Shown in pieces: positions 22,372 through 36,200 of a DNA stretch of 64,000 bases (within the stretch, counting starts at the first letter, position 1; every line of letters starts with the position of its first letter). Both the position numbers and the translations under genes were made by a program. The stretch is from Lophium mytilinum. Lineage: Eukaryota; Ascomycota; Dothideomycetes; Mytilinidiales; Mytilinidiaceae. Under the pieces are notes generated by a model, which saw only the letters and a list, made by a program, of their open reading frames with translations, made no database searches and was not told the origin of the DNA. The stretch lies in contig MU004183.1 of NCBI GenBank assembly GCA_010093605.1, forward strand, positions 2,655,436 through 2,719,435, read 5' to 3'.

Positions 22372-24314
22372 ATGCACGTTCGAAGGCCCATCACCACGAG
22401 ATTCCATTCTCTATCAAGGCAGTCAACATCCCACGTGTTTGGCGCTGTCAGACGTCGGCGCTTCATTCTTTCCAACTCTACACGCCCCTCCCTACCTCTC
22501 GTTCAGACCAGAAGTCTGCCTCGTCGCTGGTGTCAGACTGCGTTCCTTACCACGATGCCCCATGCTAATGATGATATGCCTACGGATGCAGGCAAGCCTG
22601 TTCCAAGGAAGCTCGTCCTCTGTTTCGATGGCACTGGAAACGTATTTGAGGGGAACACCTCAGATACCAACATAGTCAAACTTTACGACAAGTTCGACAG
22701 AAAAGACCCCATGCAGTACCACTACTACCAAAGTAAGCAACATGCCAACCCTCAATGGTGCGAGCCTGACTGAATGTCCAACTGTACAGCCGGCATTGGC
22801 ACCTACAACGTCGATGGGGGTCCTGTCAATAAGACTTTTATTGGCAACATCCAGTCAAACATCTCTAAAACTCTTGACGGCGGCTTTGCTACAACCTTCG
22901 ATGCCCATGTTATCGCAGGCTATCGCTTCATCATGCGATACTACAAAGAGGGGGACAGAATCTATATATTCGGCTTCTCGAGGGGTGCTTTCACCGCCCG
23001 CTTCCTTGCCCGCATGATTTTCAGGGTCGGCCTGCTCTCTGAAGGCAATGAAGAGATGGTCCCTTTTGCATACGACCTGTACCAGCAGTATGAAAAGGGA
23101 TTGATCAATGCGCCTGAGCAGGAACAGGACCCGAAGACTACTTCAAAGCCCTCTGGGCCGGCCAATGGAGCGGCCGCGAGCACGGAAACGGAGCTCCTCA
23201 TCCCCAAAGACCCTGATGAAATTGTGGAACCCGATGAGCAACAGCTCACCAAGAACAAGCTCAATGCTTTCAAAACGACGTTCTGCAGGTGCGACAAGAT
23301 TAACCCAACCGGTGGCGACAGTGCAGACAATTTGGGCGTCAAGGTTTACTTCCTGGGCATCTTCGACTGCGTCAGTAGTGTCGCAGTCTTGGACAGTCCC
23401 TTTGGCAAGGCCCCCAAAGCAGTCTCCGTGGTCGGGACCGCCCATCACGTTCGCCATGCCGTCGCTGTTGACGAGCATCGCGTTAAGTTCAAAGCAGCTT
23501 TGCTCCAACAAGACAAAACCCACCCTACCACGAATGATGAAGACATCAAGGAGGTCTGGTTTCCCGGTAATCACGGCGATGTCGGTGGGGGATGGCCAGC
23601 TCCAAAACCTCCACAGACTGTCGAGATCAAGACCAAGAGGAGCTGGTGGGAGACAGTCCGCAGAGTGTTGGCCACCTGGAAGGACAATCAAGCCTCTGTA
23701 GCGAGCGAGGATCCCTATCAAATGAGCGACGTGCCTCTTGCTTGGATGATCCGTGAATTGGAGCTGATAGGAGCAAAGGACCCAAATTCCGCAATCAGAT
23801 GGAGTAACAGGAAGGACGGGTTCAAACGGAACTTCTTCAAGAAGAGAGAACAAGCGTACGATAGCCCAATGCATGACACACTCCGGATCGGGCGTGGCTC
23901 CTCGCTATTCAAAGTCATGCTTTGGAACTTTATGGGTAAATGCACGCGCAAATCTCCGAGACGGCCTGTAGCTGACAAATCGAAACAGAATGGCTGCCTA
24001 TTCGACGTTGGGAACTCCAGATGAAGACGACGTCGGAGACTCGGGGGTATGATTGGGCCTATATCATGTGGCCGCCAAACAGAAGAGAGGCGCGAGACAT
24101 TCCTGACGGCGCTCTTCTGCACGAGTCGCTCCTGCGAAGATTGACAACGAAATCGAACTACCTCCCGTCCAATAATCGCGGCGACAATTCGCCACCTTGT
24201 TTAGTACCCGGAAAGTTCCACCCCAAGCAAAAAGATGAAGGAGTAAGACCGACATCAGCTGCTGACTTCACTGAACCTCCTGGCGTTCATACCATCTACA
24301 CACTGAAAGAGTAA
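22372..24314 (+). CDS. DUF2235 alpha/beta hydrolase (Tle1-like catalytic domain)
   Basis: Predicted serine hydrolase or phospholipase of the DUF2235 family, which also contains bacterial type VI secretion Tle1 lipases. Model: join(22372..22732, 22790..23935, 23989..24314), introns 57 and 53 bp. Motifs: [10 protein letters not shown], the nucleophile elbow [12 protein letters not shown], then [14 protein letters not shown] holding the His/Asp region, and [11 protein letters not shown] completed across the last junction. A conserved-looking start lies at 22555 (549 residues). The frame is open back to Met 22372 (610 residues), and that extra 61-residue segment is rich in Arg, Ser and Thr and almost free of acidic residues, like a mitochondrial presequence. 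The gene is intact although RIP-saturated DNA begins within 300 bp of its stop. Confidence 0.92.
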
Positions 24315-25237
24315 GGCTTGCTTCGTCGTGGGGAACAGGGAAACGGGTGGGCCAAGGTATTTTCATGTCCGTGTATTCCACAAGAGTGTCTTTTGTGCTA
24401 CGGAAGCTTTGCGTTGCCTTTGAATGTATGAGATGTGAGGTCGCGCGAGCTGGCATGTTAGGGAGGTTCCGGTTCCGCAACAGGGTTAGGGTGTGGCTTT
24501 ATGCAGCGACGAGGCTGAAATTATTATTAGTGGGGAAGCAGACTGGGTTCTATTTTAGTTTCCGTGTTTAAAATACTTTATTGCATATATCTTTCTATAT
24601 ACGTGCTATATAAGTCGCCGATTCTACTAATAATTATAAATACTAATTATAGCTATAAAGGGTGCAGCCTAGTATATAATTAAGTTACTACTAAAATTTA
24701 TAAGTTTACTTATATAGCTACTATATAGCTATAATAATTTTTCTAGCCTTTTAGTAACTATTAAAGATATTTCTCTAAATATATCTATTTTTCTAAAACT
24801 TATTATTTTATCTTACTATAGAAATATAGCTATTAAAAGGTATTAATTCTAGACTATTTTAATATTTCTTACTTTATTTAGCTACTTAAGACTTAATTAT
24901 ACTTTAAGTAGTATTCTTTTATATATCTTTATAGGCTAATATTTATATAGTAATACTAGTATATTATTACTATTAGCCTACTAATAATATATAGACTTAT
25001 AAAGTTATTTTTATAGATATTTTATTATTATTTTCTAACTATATCTAATAAAATCTATCTTTATTATAGCTAGTTTAAATATTAAAAGAATTTAACTATA
25101 AAAGAACTTTCTATAAAAGAATATTAAAGCTAATATATAGAATTAATTAAAAGGTAGGCCTATTTTAATTATTTTATTAGTTAATATACTAGTATATAGA
25201 GCCTATATTCTAATTACTATCTTTATTATAAAAAGTA

Positions 25238-25356
25238 GTAGGTTAGAGTTATACTATAGAAGTAAGTTTAATATAGAGAAAATTAACCTTTAAAAATTAT
25301 ATATAGTATAACTTTATACTACTATATTTAACTACTATAATATAAAATAGAGTATA
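25238..25356 (+). repeat. Truncated third copy of the 1.77-kb subtelomeric repeat
   Basis: About 119 bp closely matching the first part of the repeats at 30405 and 37128, from GGTTAGAGTTA through TAAAATAGAGTAT, after which similarity stops. It is more heavily TA-converted than the other two. Confidence 0.75.
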
Positions 25357-26922
25357 CTATAGTAAAATAGATTAGTATAGGTATATAAGTAGTATATAAT
25401 AAATATCTAGGCCTCTTTTTAATTATAGAAAGTAAAGCTTTATTATCTATTATCTTTTCTTTTTATAAAGTCTACTCTAGGTAGTATAATAGCTATAGCC
25501 TTATCTTTAATATAATATAATTAAGGTTATTCTTTTCTATACTTTCTCTTTCTTAGTAAATATAATTTTTACTTTTATAACTATTCTACTTTCTACTACT
25601 ATATAAATAGTAACTAGTATAGAACTTTAATAGTAATAGCCTTATTCTTAGAAAAAGTAACTAGCTAAGTTTCTTATTTTCTTCTATATTTCTAATAGAG
25701 ATATCTATCTATTTCTTTTAGTATTAGTTATAAAGTAGTATTAGTAGCCTATTATTAGTTTAGTATTACTAGTTAGCCTATAGCCTCTATAGTCTATTAA
25801 TAGTTTTTCTATTTTATATTAGCTATTATATTCTATATTAGCTACCTTATATAGTTATAGCCTTACTATCTAGATTTAATTCTACTAGAGAGACCTAGTA
25901 AATACTAGGCTATAGCTAGCTATTTACTTAAGAAGAGAATATAGATAAGTATAGTATTAATAGACCGCCTAGTAAGATTAATACTTCTACTTACTATATA
26001 GAAAAGACCTTACTAGAGCTTATATAAAATACTCTAGGCTATTTTATAAAAAAAATTAACCTTTATTAACTATTCTATAGTTAGCTAAGTAGACTAGCTC
26101 TAACTTATTTAAATTAATAATATATATACCTACCTCTTACTAAAGAACTTAATAGATAGACTTTATCTTAAATAAAATATAGTTAAGAAGAAAAAGAACC
26201 TAGTCTAAAATAGAGGTAATAAGGTTCTTATTCTTAAGAAATAATAAGTAGAGTAGAGCGCTAAAATTATTATACTAAAGAAGAAATAGAAGTTAAGGCT
26301 AATTCTAGTAAGTAATACTAGATTCTCTAAGAATATAAGATATAAGCTTAGTATAAGAAAGTTACTTATAAAAATATAGAACTTTACTATAGATCTAATA
26401 GCTAAATATAATTAGGCTATTACTAAGTATAATACGCTTATTAATGCGTCTTCTAGTAAATAGAGCTAGCTACTTAAGACTAAGACTAATAAGTAAGAAT
26501 TATAACTTTTAAATAAGTTAAAAAAAATACTCTAATAGAGCGCCTATATTAAGAAGCTAAAGTATAAGATTAAAAAAGCTAAGAATAAAGCTAATTAATA
26601 TAAAGATAAAACTAAACGCTAGATTACTAATACTACTATTTAGAAAGATAATTTCTTATCTACTAAATAAGTCTATAAGAACTATACTACTTTTATTAAA
26701 GCTTTCTAGGCTAAGAATAAGAGACTTAAGTATTAAGTAACTATTATTACGCCTATAATAGTAACTATAACTCTATCTAATAAAACTATACTAGTTATAG
26801 CTATAGCTATAACTTTAAAGAAGCTAGATACTATTAATAGGCTATTTCTATTTACTAAAGTAATACTAGGCTAATATATAAGATTAATTAGAATATAGGC
26901 CTATTTTAATTATTTTATTAGT

Positions 26923-27514
26923 AGGCGTACTAGTATATAGGGCCCGCGTTCTAATTACTATCTTTATAGAATTAGAATATATATTCTCTAATAGAAGAAA
27001 TAGATATAAATAATACTAAAGGTATAACCTATATTAGTATATTAAATATACTATCTATATATAAAAAGAATAATAAATAATAGTTATAATTAATAAGATA
27101 AGATATTAGTAAGAAAATATTAATAGAGTTATATTATATATAGAACTATTAGAGTTTTATACTACTAATAACTATAACTACTAGAGAGACTTACGCATAT
27201 AAATAATAAGAAGATACTAGGCGTACTAGTATATAGGGCCTGCGTTCTAATTACTATCTTTATAGAATTAAAATATATATTCTCTAATAGAAAAAATAGA
27301 TATAAATAATTCTAAAGGTATAATCTATATTAGTGTATTAAATATACTATCTATATATAAAAAGAATAATAGATAATAGTTATAATTAATAAAATAAGAT
27401 ATTAGTAAGAAAATATTAATAGAGTTATATTATATATAGAACTATTAGAGTTTTATACTACTAATAACTATAACTACTAGAGAGATACACGCGTATAAAT
27501 AATAAAAAGATACT
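26923..27514 (+). repeat. 296-bp tandem direct repeat, two units
   Basis: Units 26923-27218 and 27219-27514 abut exactly. Both begin AGGCGTACTAGTATATAGGG and end GATACT. They differ at scattered sites, mostly transitions. A shorter related piece occurs at about 25185-25230. The size and arrangement would fit two solo LTRs in tandem, but terminal TG/CA and target duplications are not evident after RIP. Confidence 0.85.
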
Positions 27515-28814
27515 TTATATTTAGCGCATTTTATATTATTATAAAATAGTAGAGTATAAAGTAATTATATATAAACTAAAGCTAATATTAAGTATATTAC
27601 TTAATAGAGTTAGCAGCCTAAATATCTTATATGCGCACCTATTAGTCTATAGCGCACTAAAATATATAAACCTTAAAATCTAGTAGCCGCCTCTACTATT
27701 TATAAATATAATATCTATATAAATATAGAGTAGAATTATTATAGTTAATATATATATTAAAATAACTATATTATATATATATTTATAAGCTATAAAAGAA
27801 TTAGAAATATATATTTTAAATTAGCGCGCGTCTAGTAAATATTATAATATTAGTTTATTAGAAATTATAGAAAAACTATAGTAGTATAAAAGAGATATAA
27901 TATATTATAGTTCTTAATTAGTAGGTTAGCTCTAGCTACCTTAGATAGAAAGATAGAAGTAATAATAGAATTTACTATATATTCTATAGTTATAGTAAAT
28001 AGATAGTTAAATAATAAAATATTACTTAAGAAGCTCTAAAGATTCTTAAAAGTAGTTATAGAATAAGTTTCTACTAAGCTAACTAGTATAGAGATAGAGC
28101 TTTAGAGTAATAATATAGAACTTTCTATATTATAAACCCCCTATATAAGATATAAATATCTATACTAAATAGCTAGTATTTAAAACTTAAATTTAATACT
28201 ACTTTTATATATAGCTTTTACTAGTAATATATAACTCTATATATACTATAGTACTCTTTATTTCCCTTATTCTTTTTCTCTATAGAGTTTTAGGGTTATT
28301 TTAATAAGGCTATATAGGTTTAGAGTTAAACTCTCTAATAGAGGGGGGGTAGTATAAGATAACTAAAGTATTTATAGTAAATAGATAGCTTATAGTAAGG
28401 CTATATAGCTTAATAGTAAGACTATATATATTCTTTCTATATAGCGCCTTATAAGCTATAAGCCTATAAGGCCTCTATAAGTAATATATTTACTTTAGGC
28501 CTAGATATATCTAGGCCCTCTATATATATTATAATTCTATAAGGATTTATCTCTTAATATATAAATATTATTAATTCTATCTATAAGCCCCCTACTATAT
28601 ACTTTTCTCTTATAAATAGAAGTAGGTATAGTAAACTTTACTATCTCTAACCTTTATATATTAATATAGTAATCTCTTTAGTACTAGTAGAGTTAAGTTT
28701 AACTTATATAGAGGTAAATATATTACTTAAAATTTAGCTTTATAACTCTTTTTAAGGTAAAACTAAGTCTTTTTCTAGTTATTAGTTATAAAGGTAAGTA
28801 GAGGAGATTAAAAG

Positions 28815-28946
28815 TAAATAATAGAGTTAGTAAAGCTATATAAAATAATAGGGATTATTAAATAATAGAGTTAGTAAAGCTATATAAAATAATAGAGAGT
28901 ACTAAATAATAGAGTTAGTAAAGCTATATAAAGTAATAGAAATTAC
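28815..28946 (+). repeat. 44-bp tandem repeat, three units
   Basis: Units start at 28815, 28859 and 28903 with TAAATAATAGAGTTAGTAAAG and diverge mainly near their ends. A simple minisatellite inside RIP-saturated DNA. Confidence 0.85.
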
Positions 28947-30404
28947 TAAAAAAAGAGAATAAAGTTAAAGCTATAGATAGTGTATGCGTAGTTAGTAAAA
29001 GCTTATAGAGTTTAGTTATAGGGTAGATTAGTACTAATACTAAGAATTATTTTAGCTTATAAACTAGACTACTCTTAACTTCTATATTCTACTATAGTAT
29101 AGTTACTATATTATTACTCTTAGTAGATATATTATTATCTTTAGCCTTAATAATTTTAGCTAGTAGCTTATTTAATTAGTATATTCTATATCTAGATAAC
29201 TAGCTATATAGAGAGATATAGTATTTTAATTATATTAGCCCTCTATAGTATCTATTTAATAAGTATATAAACTTTTTAGACTAGAAAGTATAGATAGTAA
29301 CTAACTAGCTTATATTACCTTTATTTATCTTACTTAGCAGCTTCTAGATATTAGGTTAGTTTTCTATTCTTACCGCGCCCCTTTATTAGCTATACTAAAC
29401 TCTATAGCTAGAAGAAAGATTACTAGATAGGGAAGCTTACTACTATAATATAGAGAGAATTATTAAAACTAGAGTTATAAAGTATAATAAGCTATATATA
29501 AAAATACTTTACTACTACTATATCTTTATTATAGCCTATACTACCCTATATAAGGTAATATACTAGCAGGTAAATTCTAGTAATAAAAAAAGAAATAGAT
29601 AGTTAGATAAATACCTCTAGCTAATTACTACCTAGGTAGTACTTCTAGTTAGATATATAGTATTCTCTTATATATAGAATAACTAGGGCATATTAGTTCT
29701 AGATAATAAAACTACTACTAGACTTAGTATCTTAACCCCGCTAGAACTTAGAAAGAGGGCGTATCTACTAGTAGGCTCTATAATCTAGTATATAAAGTAT
29801 AATATAACCTAGTTATAGAGATAGTACTAGATATATAAGTAGTAGTACTATAAATCTAAATATAGATATAAAGTAATTATCCTCTTCTACTATTATATAT
29901 TTAGGTAATTATATATTTAAGTATATATAGTACTATATATATTAAGTTATTCTATATATAGAGCTAAGGTTCTTAAAATTCTAGTACTCTAGAAGATTAA
30001 AAATTAAAAGAAGAAGCGTATAATTAGAAATTAGCTTAAGTCTAGTAGAGATTTACTAGAGAAGAAAAGCCTAGAAAGAGCTACCCTACTACTACTTTAG
30101 AGGTAGTAAGTAGAGATTTATCTAAAGAAAGCTAATTATTATTATAAAGAGCTTATTAGCTTTACCTAGTACTATCTAGAGAACTCTAAAGATATATCTA
30201 CCTTTTTCTATATAATAGTAATAATATACTAGTTATACTTAATTTAGTTTAATATTATAGAATATATAGCCCTTAACTATAATTTATATAGTAAGTAGCT
30301 AGAATTTAAATACTTAAGATATAGTATTAGGGCCCTATATCTATATTAATATAAGCAGGGCATACTATAAATATATAGAGGGTAGCTACTATAAAGTTTA
30401 CTAG

Positions 30405-32180
30405 ATTATAGAGGCTAGAGGGTTAAAGTTATATAGGGAGAAGTAAGTTTAATATAGAGAAAATTAACCTTTAAGAATTATATATAGTATAACCTTATAC
30501 CACCGCATTTAACTACTATAATATAAAATAGAGTATATATATAAAGAAGAATACTTAAAATATAATATAATAGCGTTCTATTAACTTTAATTTAATTTAT
30601 AAGCTATAGTAATAGCTTAAGATAGATATAGAGAGGCTGCAGGGTATATAGGCATAGAATAGAAATTACTTAAAGGGTTTAGCGTAAGAATAGCCTTACG
30701 CTTAAAAATTAGTATAACTACTACTATATACAACTACTATAATATAGTATAGAAGAAATATATAAAGAATTATATATAATATATAATATAATAGTAATCT
30801 ATTAACCTAGAATTAATATATAGGCTATAGTAGTAGTAGTAGTTATATATAGAGGTAAGATTCTAAATAATAGAAGTTACTTAAAGAGTTTAGTATAATA
30901 CTAGCCTTATACTTAATAAAGACCTTAACTAGCGCTGCATAGAACTACTATAATATAAAATTAAAGATATTTATAAGAAAAACTACTTATTATATAATAT
31001 AATAGTATTCTAGCAATTTAGAAATATTTTATAGGCTATAGTTATAGCTCTAGGTAGATATAGAAAGTAAGAGAAAAGGGCGGCTAGTAGTATAAAGTAT
31101 AGCCCTATAATTAAGTAGCCTTCTACTACTATATATAATAACTTCTAGATATTAAAATACTATAATAGAGCTATAATACTATATATAGTATATATAATTA
31201 AATTTAAAGTATTATAGAAAAGGTAAAGTTCTAGTAGTAGGTGCCTATAGAGGGTAATAGATATAATAGAAAGAGTTTTATATTATAATAGCCTTATCTT
31301 AGTATAGGTTACTACTAGATAGTATTCTTATATAATAGAAATTTTAGCCGCATTAAATAAAATATATAAAGTAAAGAGTAGAATATAGTTTATATAATAT
31401 TTATAGATAAAGTAATTAATAGGGCTACTATAGAAAGCCTTTCTACTAGGGCTCTTCCCTAGTAACCTTAACTAAGTAGCTGTATCTATAAGGGGTGTTA
31501 AAATAGATTAGATAGAGTAAGCCCTATAATAAAAATATTAATAAATTCTTATTTTTAACTAATTATACTCTCTAACTACTTTCTACTTCTTAGCTTTATA
31601 TTCTAAACTATTATCCCTTTTACTACTATATCTAGTAGTTAGTATAGAACGCCCCTAAAAGTACTAGAATAAAGAAAAGTAAAAAGTAGCTAAATTATAT
31701 TTAATAGTAGATTTAAACTAATATAAAAGAAATAAAAAGAAGAGGGCTATAGACTAAATAGCTATAGTAGAAGAGGCTAGTAAGCCTACTTCTACTTCTA
31801 CTCTAGATCTATTTCTAATTATCTTTAAAAACCCTAGAGGTCTTTCTAGTATAAATATTAGGGCCCCTTATTCTACCCGCCCTACGCCTATACCCTTTTA
31901 ATAACTAATTATACCTTAGAAGCCTTTAGAGGAAACTATTATATAACTTATAATTAGTATATTTTTTATAATTTTCTAGTATTTATAGTTAGGTTCTAAT
32001 AAACTTAAGTAGAACCTATCTTAATAGAAGAATTATTACCTTCTACCTCTACTTAATCTATATAATATACTTCTCTATAGTAGTCTACTTATAGTAGTAC
32101 CTATTCTACTATTTCTTCTTTATCTATCTAATCTATATAATCTATATAATATACTTCTTTATAGTAGTCTATCTATTATA
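30405..32180 (+). repeat. 1.77-kb subtelomeric repeat, copy A (heavily RIP-mutated)
   Basis: Direct repeat partner of 37128-38903. Similarity starts at ATTATAG and ends abruptly near 32180. The first 800 bp are themselves about four degenerate tandem units of roughly 205-218 bp. The second half contains a basic, coding-like frame. It carries one 39-bp palindromic element (31421-31456). Compared with copy B nearly all differences are C/T or G/A, with copy A the more TA-converted. Confidence 0.85.
31421..31456. repeat. Near-palindromic 39-bp-family element
   Basis: Contains TAGAAAGCCTTTCTA at its centre with partly matching outer arms ending in TAGGGCTCTT. It lies at the same place in copy A of the 1.77-kb repeat as 38144-38179 does in copy B. 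Confidence 0.75.
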
Positions 32181-33249
32181 GCTATAATATAACTCTTATT
32201 ATAATATATTTCTATTATAAATAATAGTATTATATAGCTTCTATTATATACTACTATTATATAACCTTACTTAGCGCTAGCCTTATCTACCTCTTAGCCG
32301 GCGCTCCGCGCCCTACTCTCTCTTCTTATAGCTACTTTATTATATACTTAATACTATCTAGTTTTCTATTATAATTCTATATTATACTATAATATAAAGT
32401 AGCTACTCTTCTAGCTTCTAGAAGATATTAAAAGTACTCTTTTTACCTATTTATTTATCTATATCTATCTACCTATATATATACCGGCACCCCTATAGCT
32501 ACTAAATTTAATTTCTATAACCTTTATTAATAAGAAACTAAAATAGAAGAAGGCCCTATAATCTTATAGTAAAGATACTATACCTTATTATCTATATAAA
32601 CTAACGCGTAGGCCCTATAAACCTACTTACTATAGTACTTCTACCCGCGCGTGCATAAACTAACTAAACTAAGCGTAGTTATTTACTAATTAATTTAGCC
32701 GCTAAGAATAGTGCTAGGCGCCTAGCTACTATATCTACTTACTAGCTTTTATAGAGGCCCTATAATCTTTCTTTCTATACTAATCTTTTTCTTTATCTAT
32801 CTACCTAGACTATTATCTATCTACTAAAATACCCTCTTCTATTAACTAACTAGTAATAGTTAACTAGTATAACTCTCTAATACTAGTTTCTTTTTATTTA
32901 AGACTCTATAAGTAGAATTAACCGCCTATAATACTAAGTTGCGGTAAATATACTATAGTATATTTAAAAGCTTTCTCTATCGGTGTATATACTAATAAAA
33001 GTAGTAATACTAACCTATACTCTACCCTTAATAGCTAAGCTACCTAGTTAATACTAGCCTCTAACTCTTAGTAAGTATAATAAGAGACCTAATATACTAA
33101 AGCCTTATATAAAAAGGTAGGTAAATTATCTTAATATAGTATTAGTTCTACTCTAGAGTAGCTAGCCGCTTATAGTAAACTCTATATACTAAAGGCCGGT
33201 ACTATTAAACTAGGCGCAGCTATAGTTTATAGTTAATAACTAACTACTA

Positions 33250-36200
33250 TTCTTTAGCGCAGTAGGCGCTCTCTTAATCTAGAGAATAAAGAGTTCTATA
33301 TTACCTCTAATAAGAAAGATAATAAGTAGCTAGACTAGGAGCTAGATAAGCTTAATAAGAAAGATAATAATACTTAATTCTAGTTAGCTATAGACCTTAG
33401 AAAAGTAGTTTACTTTACTTAAGGTAACCTTCTTAATATATAGAATAATAATATTTCTATAAGCCTAGTTCTTCTATTTACTTAGAAAGCCTAGCGTACT
33501 AAGAAGTATATAGATAACCTACCTCTATTAGTATAGAGTCCCTCTACTACAGCTATACTATTATAGCCTAACCTAGAGTTACCTATACTAGGCCTAGTAT
33601 ACTATAACTCTACCCGCTATAAGTTATACTTTACTATAATAGCTAAAGGAATTATATTCTATATTAACTATAATAGAGTTGCTAATACTATTAATATTAA
33701 CCTTAACTCTACTAAAGTATTCTATAATATAGTTTCTAAGTACTATAAAGATATATACTATAGAGTTACTATATTCTAGTAGAACCTAGAATCTTATTAA
33801 GAGAATTACTAAGCCTAAGATATAGAGCTAACTACTCTTTATAACTAAGCTTAAGACTCTAATAAAATTTTATATCTATAAGCTAAAGTTACTTAACTAA
33901 CTAAAGATATTACACGTCTTTAATTAGAAAATAAGAAGGTATATACTAAGTATACTTAATAGTTTATAACTAAATATAAAGCCTATAAAGCTAAAACTCT
34001 TCTTCTTACTAAAGTATACTTAGTAAATAAAGCCCTCTAATAAAATATTACTATAGCGTAATAGAATTTAGACTATCTATAAACCTAGCGTAATTACTTT
34101 AAAGAGCTTAGCCCTATCTATAAGTAGTAGTATACTAATCTAAAAGTAAACTAGATAGTAGTATTAGCGCCCGCCTAATTATATTACGCTGCCGCCGCCG
34201 CTGCAGGCAACCTTAACTATAACTTAAAAGATAATAATAATAATACTAATTATAATAACTTTACTATTATAGATAATAATACTATAACTTAGCTTATACG
34301 CCTGTAGCTCTATAGAGACTATAAGCCTAAGTTCTATAACCTCTAGAAATTTACTAGTAAGAGTAATAAATACTAATACCTATCTTAGAAGAGCTACGCC
34401 TATACTATCTTCTAATATAAAAGCCTAGCCTACCTAGATAAGTAGAGTAAGATAGAATATATTAAATTATACTATATTAATTATATAGAAGCTACTATCT
34501 ATAGCTATACCTAGTTTAAGAAGCCCTTACTAAATAAGAACTTTAAGACTCTTAATAAAATATTTACCTATATAGACCTATATTTTACTATCTTTAATAA
34601 GTCTACCTATATTAATAATATTCTCTATAGTAATAAAATAAAGATAAAGGGCTATAAGTTATAGAATATATATATACTATATTTTAAAGAGATAACTAAT
34701 ATTAATAATAAGAACTAGATTTCTTTCGCCTTTAAGAAAGAATAGCTTAAGCGCCTGCTACGCCTAGATCTTAGCTACTAAGTATTTAGCAGTACTAATA
34801 GCTACTAAGATTAGCCTACGCTTATCGCTATAGTATTCCGCGCTAAAGCCTTTCTTTAGAATAATGCTTAGCGTAATATAACTACCTAGCTCTCTTAATT
34901 ATCTAGATTCTAAAATAGCTATAGTAATAACTACTTAAGTAATTACTAACTAAATAACTACTAGAACTAAGACCGCCGCCCTAAGTAGAGCTATAAATAA
35001 TAGTTATCTATTTATAATAATAAGAAGAACTAAGGTAACTGCCCTATTTACCTTCCTCTAGTAGTTATAGTAGTACTACGCACTAAAGGCTATTATTTCT
35101 ACTATATTAAGAAGAGCTATTAAGCTAATAACTCTAAGCGCCTATATGCTAATAAACCCCCTCTATTAAAGTGTAAGCTAACTAAATATCTATCTAAAGC
35201 TAATAATAGCCTTAAACTTAAGCTTTCTATAATTTATTATATAGATAAAGATAGTAATAATTTAATTTCTATTAATAGTAATAGAGAGAACCTTACTATT
35301 ATTACTTATGCTAATAAAACTTTATTATCTAGTATTCTTAGTAATAGTAATAGGGATAATAATAGTAATAGTAATAGAAAGAATTTTATATAGGCTCTAA
35401 CTATAGTTATAGATAGAGCTATATAGAATTCTTTCTAAGTACTATTATAGTCTATATCTAGAAGCTAGAATAGCTACCCCTAGAGCTAGATAAGATCTAG
35501 CTATTAGCTTATTCTACTAACTTAATCTAAGAAGTTACTTATAGTAAATAGTTAAATTTTAAATATAGAATTTAGATACCTACTAGTATAACTAATAGCT
35601 ACTACCTTACTAATATAGGCTACTTCTACTTTACCTTTATCTTATATTTATATGCTAAAGCTAATAAGCTTATAATACTACTACTAGCTACCTCTATTCT
35701 ACTATACTTAGCTAATAGTATACCTATAAAGCTTATAACTTATAAGGCCTAGTTTATATTATTCTTAGAAGCCTATATAGAGAATATATAGTACTATATT
35801 ATTAATTTTAAGAGCTATAATATTATATTAGGCATACTATAGTTTAAAAAGTATAAGCCTAATATTATATAGGGTAAATACGCCCTTAATTTTAATAAAG
35901 ACTTCTATTATAATTACTATCTTTATATAGATAGATATAGATATATATAGAGTAATAGTAAAGACTATAATATTATTTAAGTAGATAAGCTTATATATAA
36001 TAACGCCCTATAAAATATTTTTAATAAATATTAAAAACTAGGCTTAGAGCTAGATAAAGCTAAGAATATAATAGCGGCCTACTAGAAGCTTTAGTATAAT
36101 AGTAAAGAGAACTATATTATTTAACTATAAGATAATAATTAGAAAAAGCTATAATAAATAGAAGATTATAAGCGCTATTAGCTTTAGCCTATAACTTATT

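Larger units (their letters stand above)
24605..30404. other. RIP-saturated sequence, mostly unassigned
   Basis: Apart from the repeats listed separately I could not assign this stretch. A G-rich polypurine run at 28341-28349 followed by TAGTATAAGATAAC looks like the end of an LTR element (polypurine tract plus LTR start), but no second LTR was found. Mutation is too heavy for protein-level recognition by eye. Confidence 0.6.

Noticed and set aside
24483-24492. AGGGTTAGGG as an interstitial telomere relic
   Set aside because: Only one and a half repeats; expected by chance at this size, though its place near the RIP border was noted.
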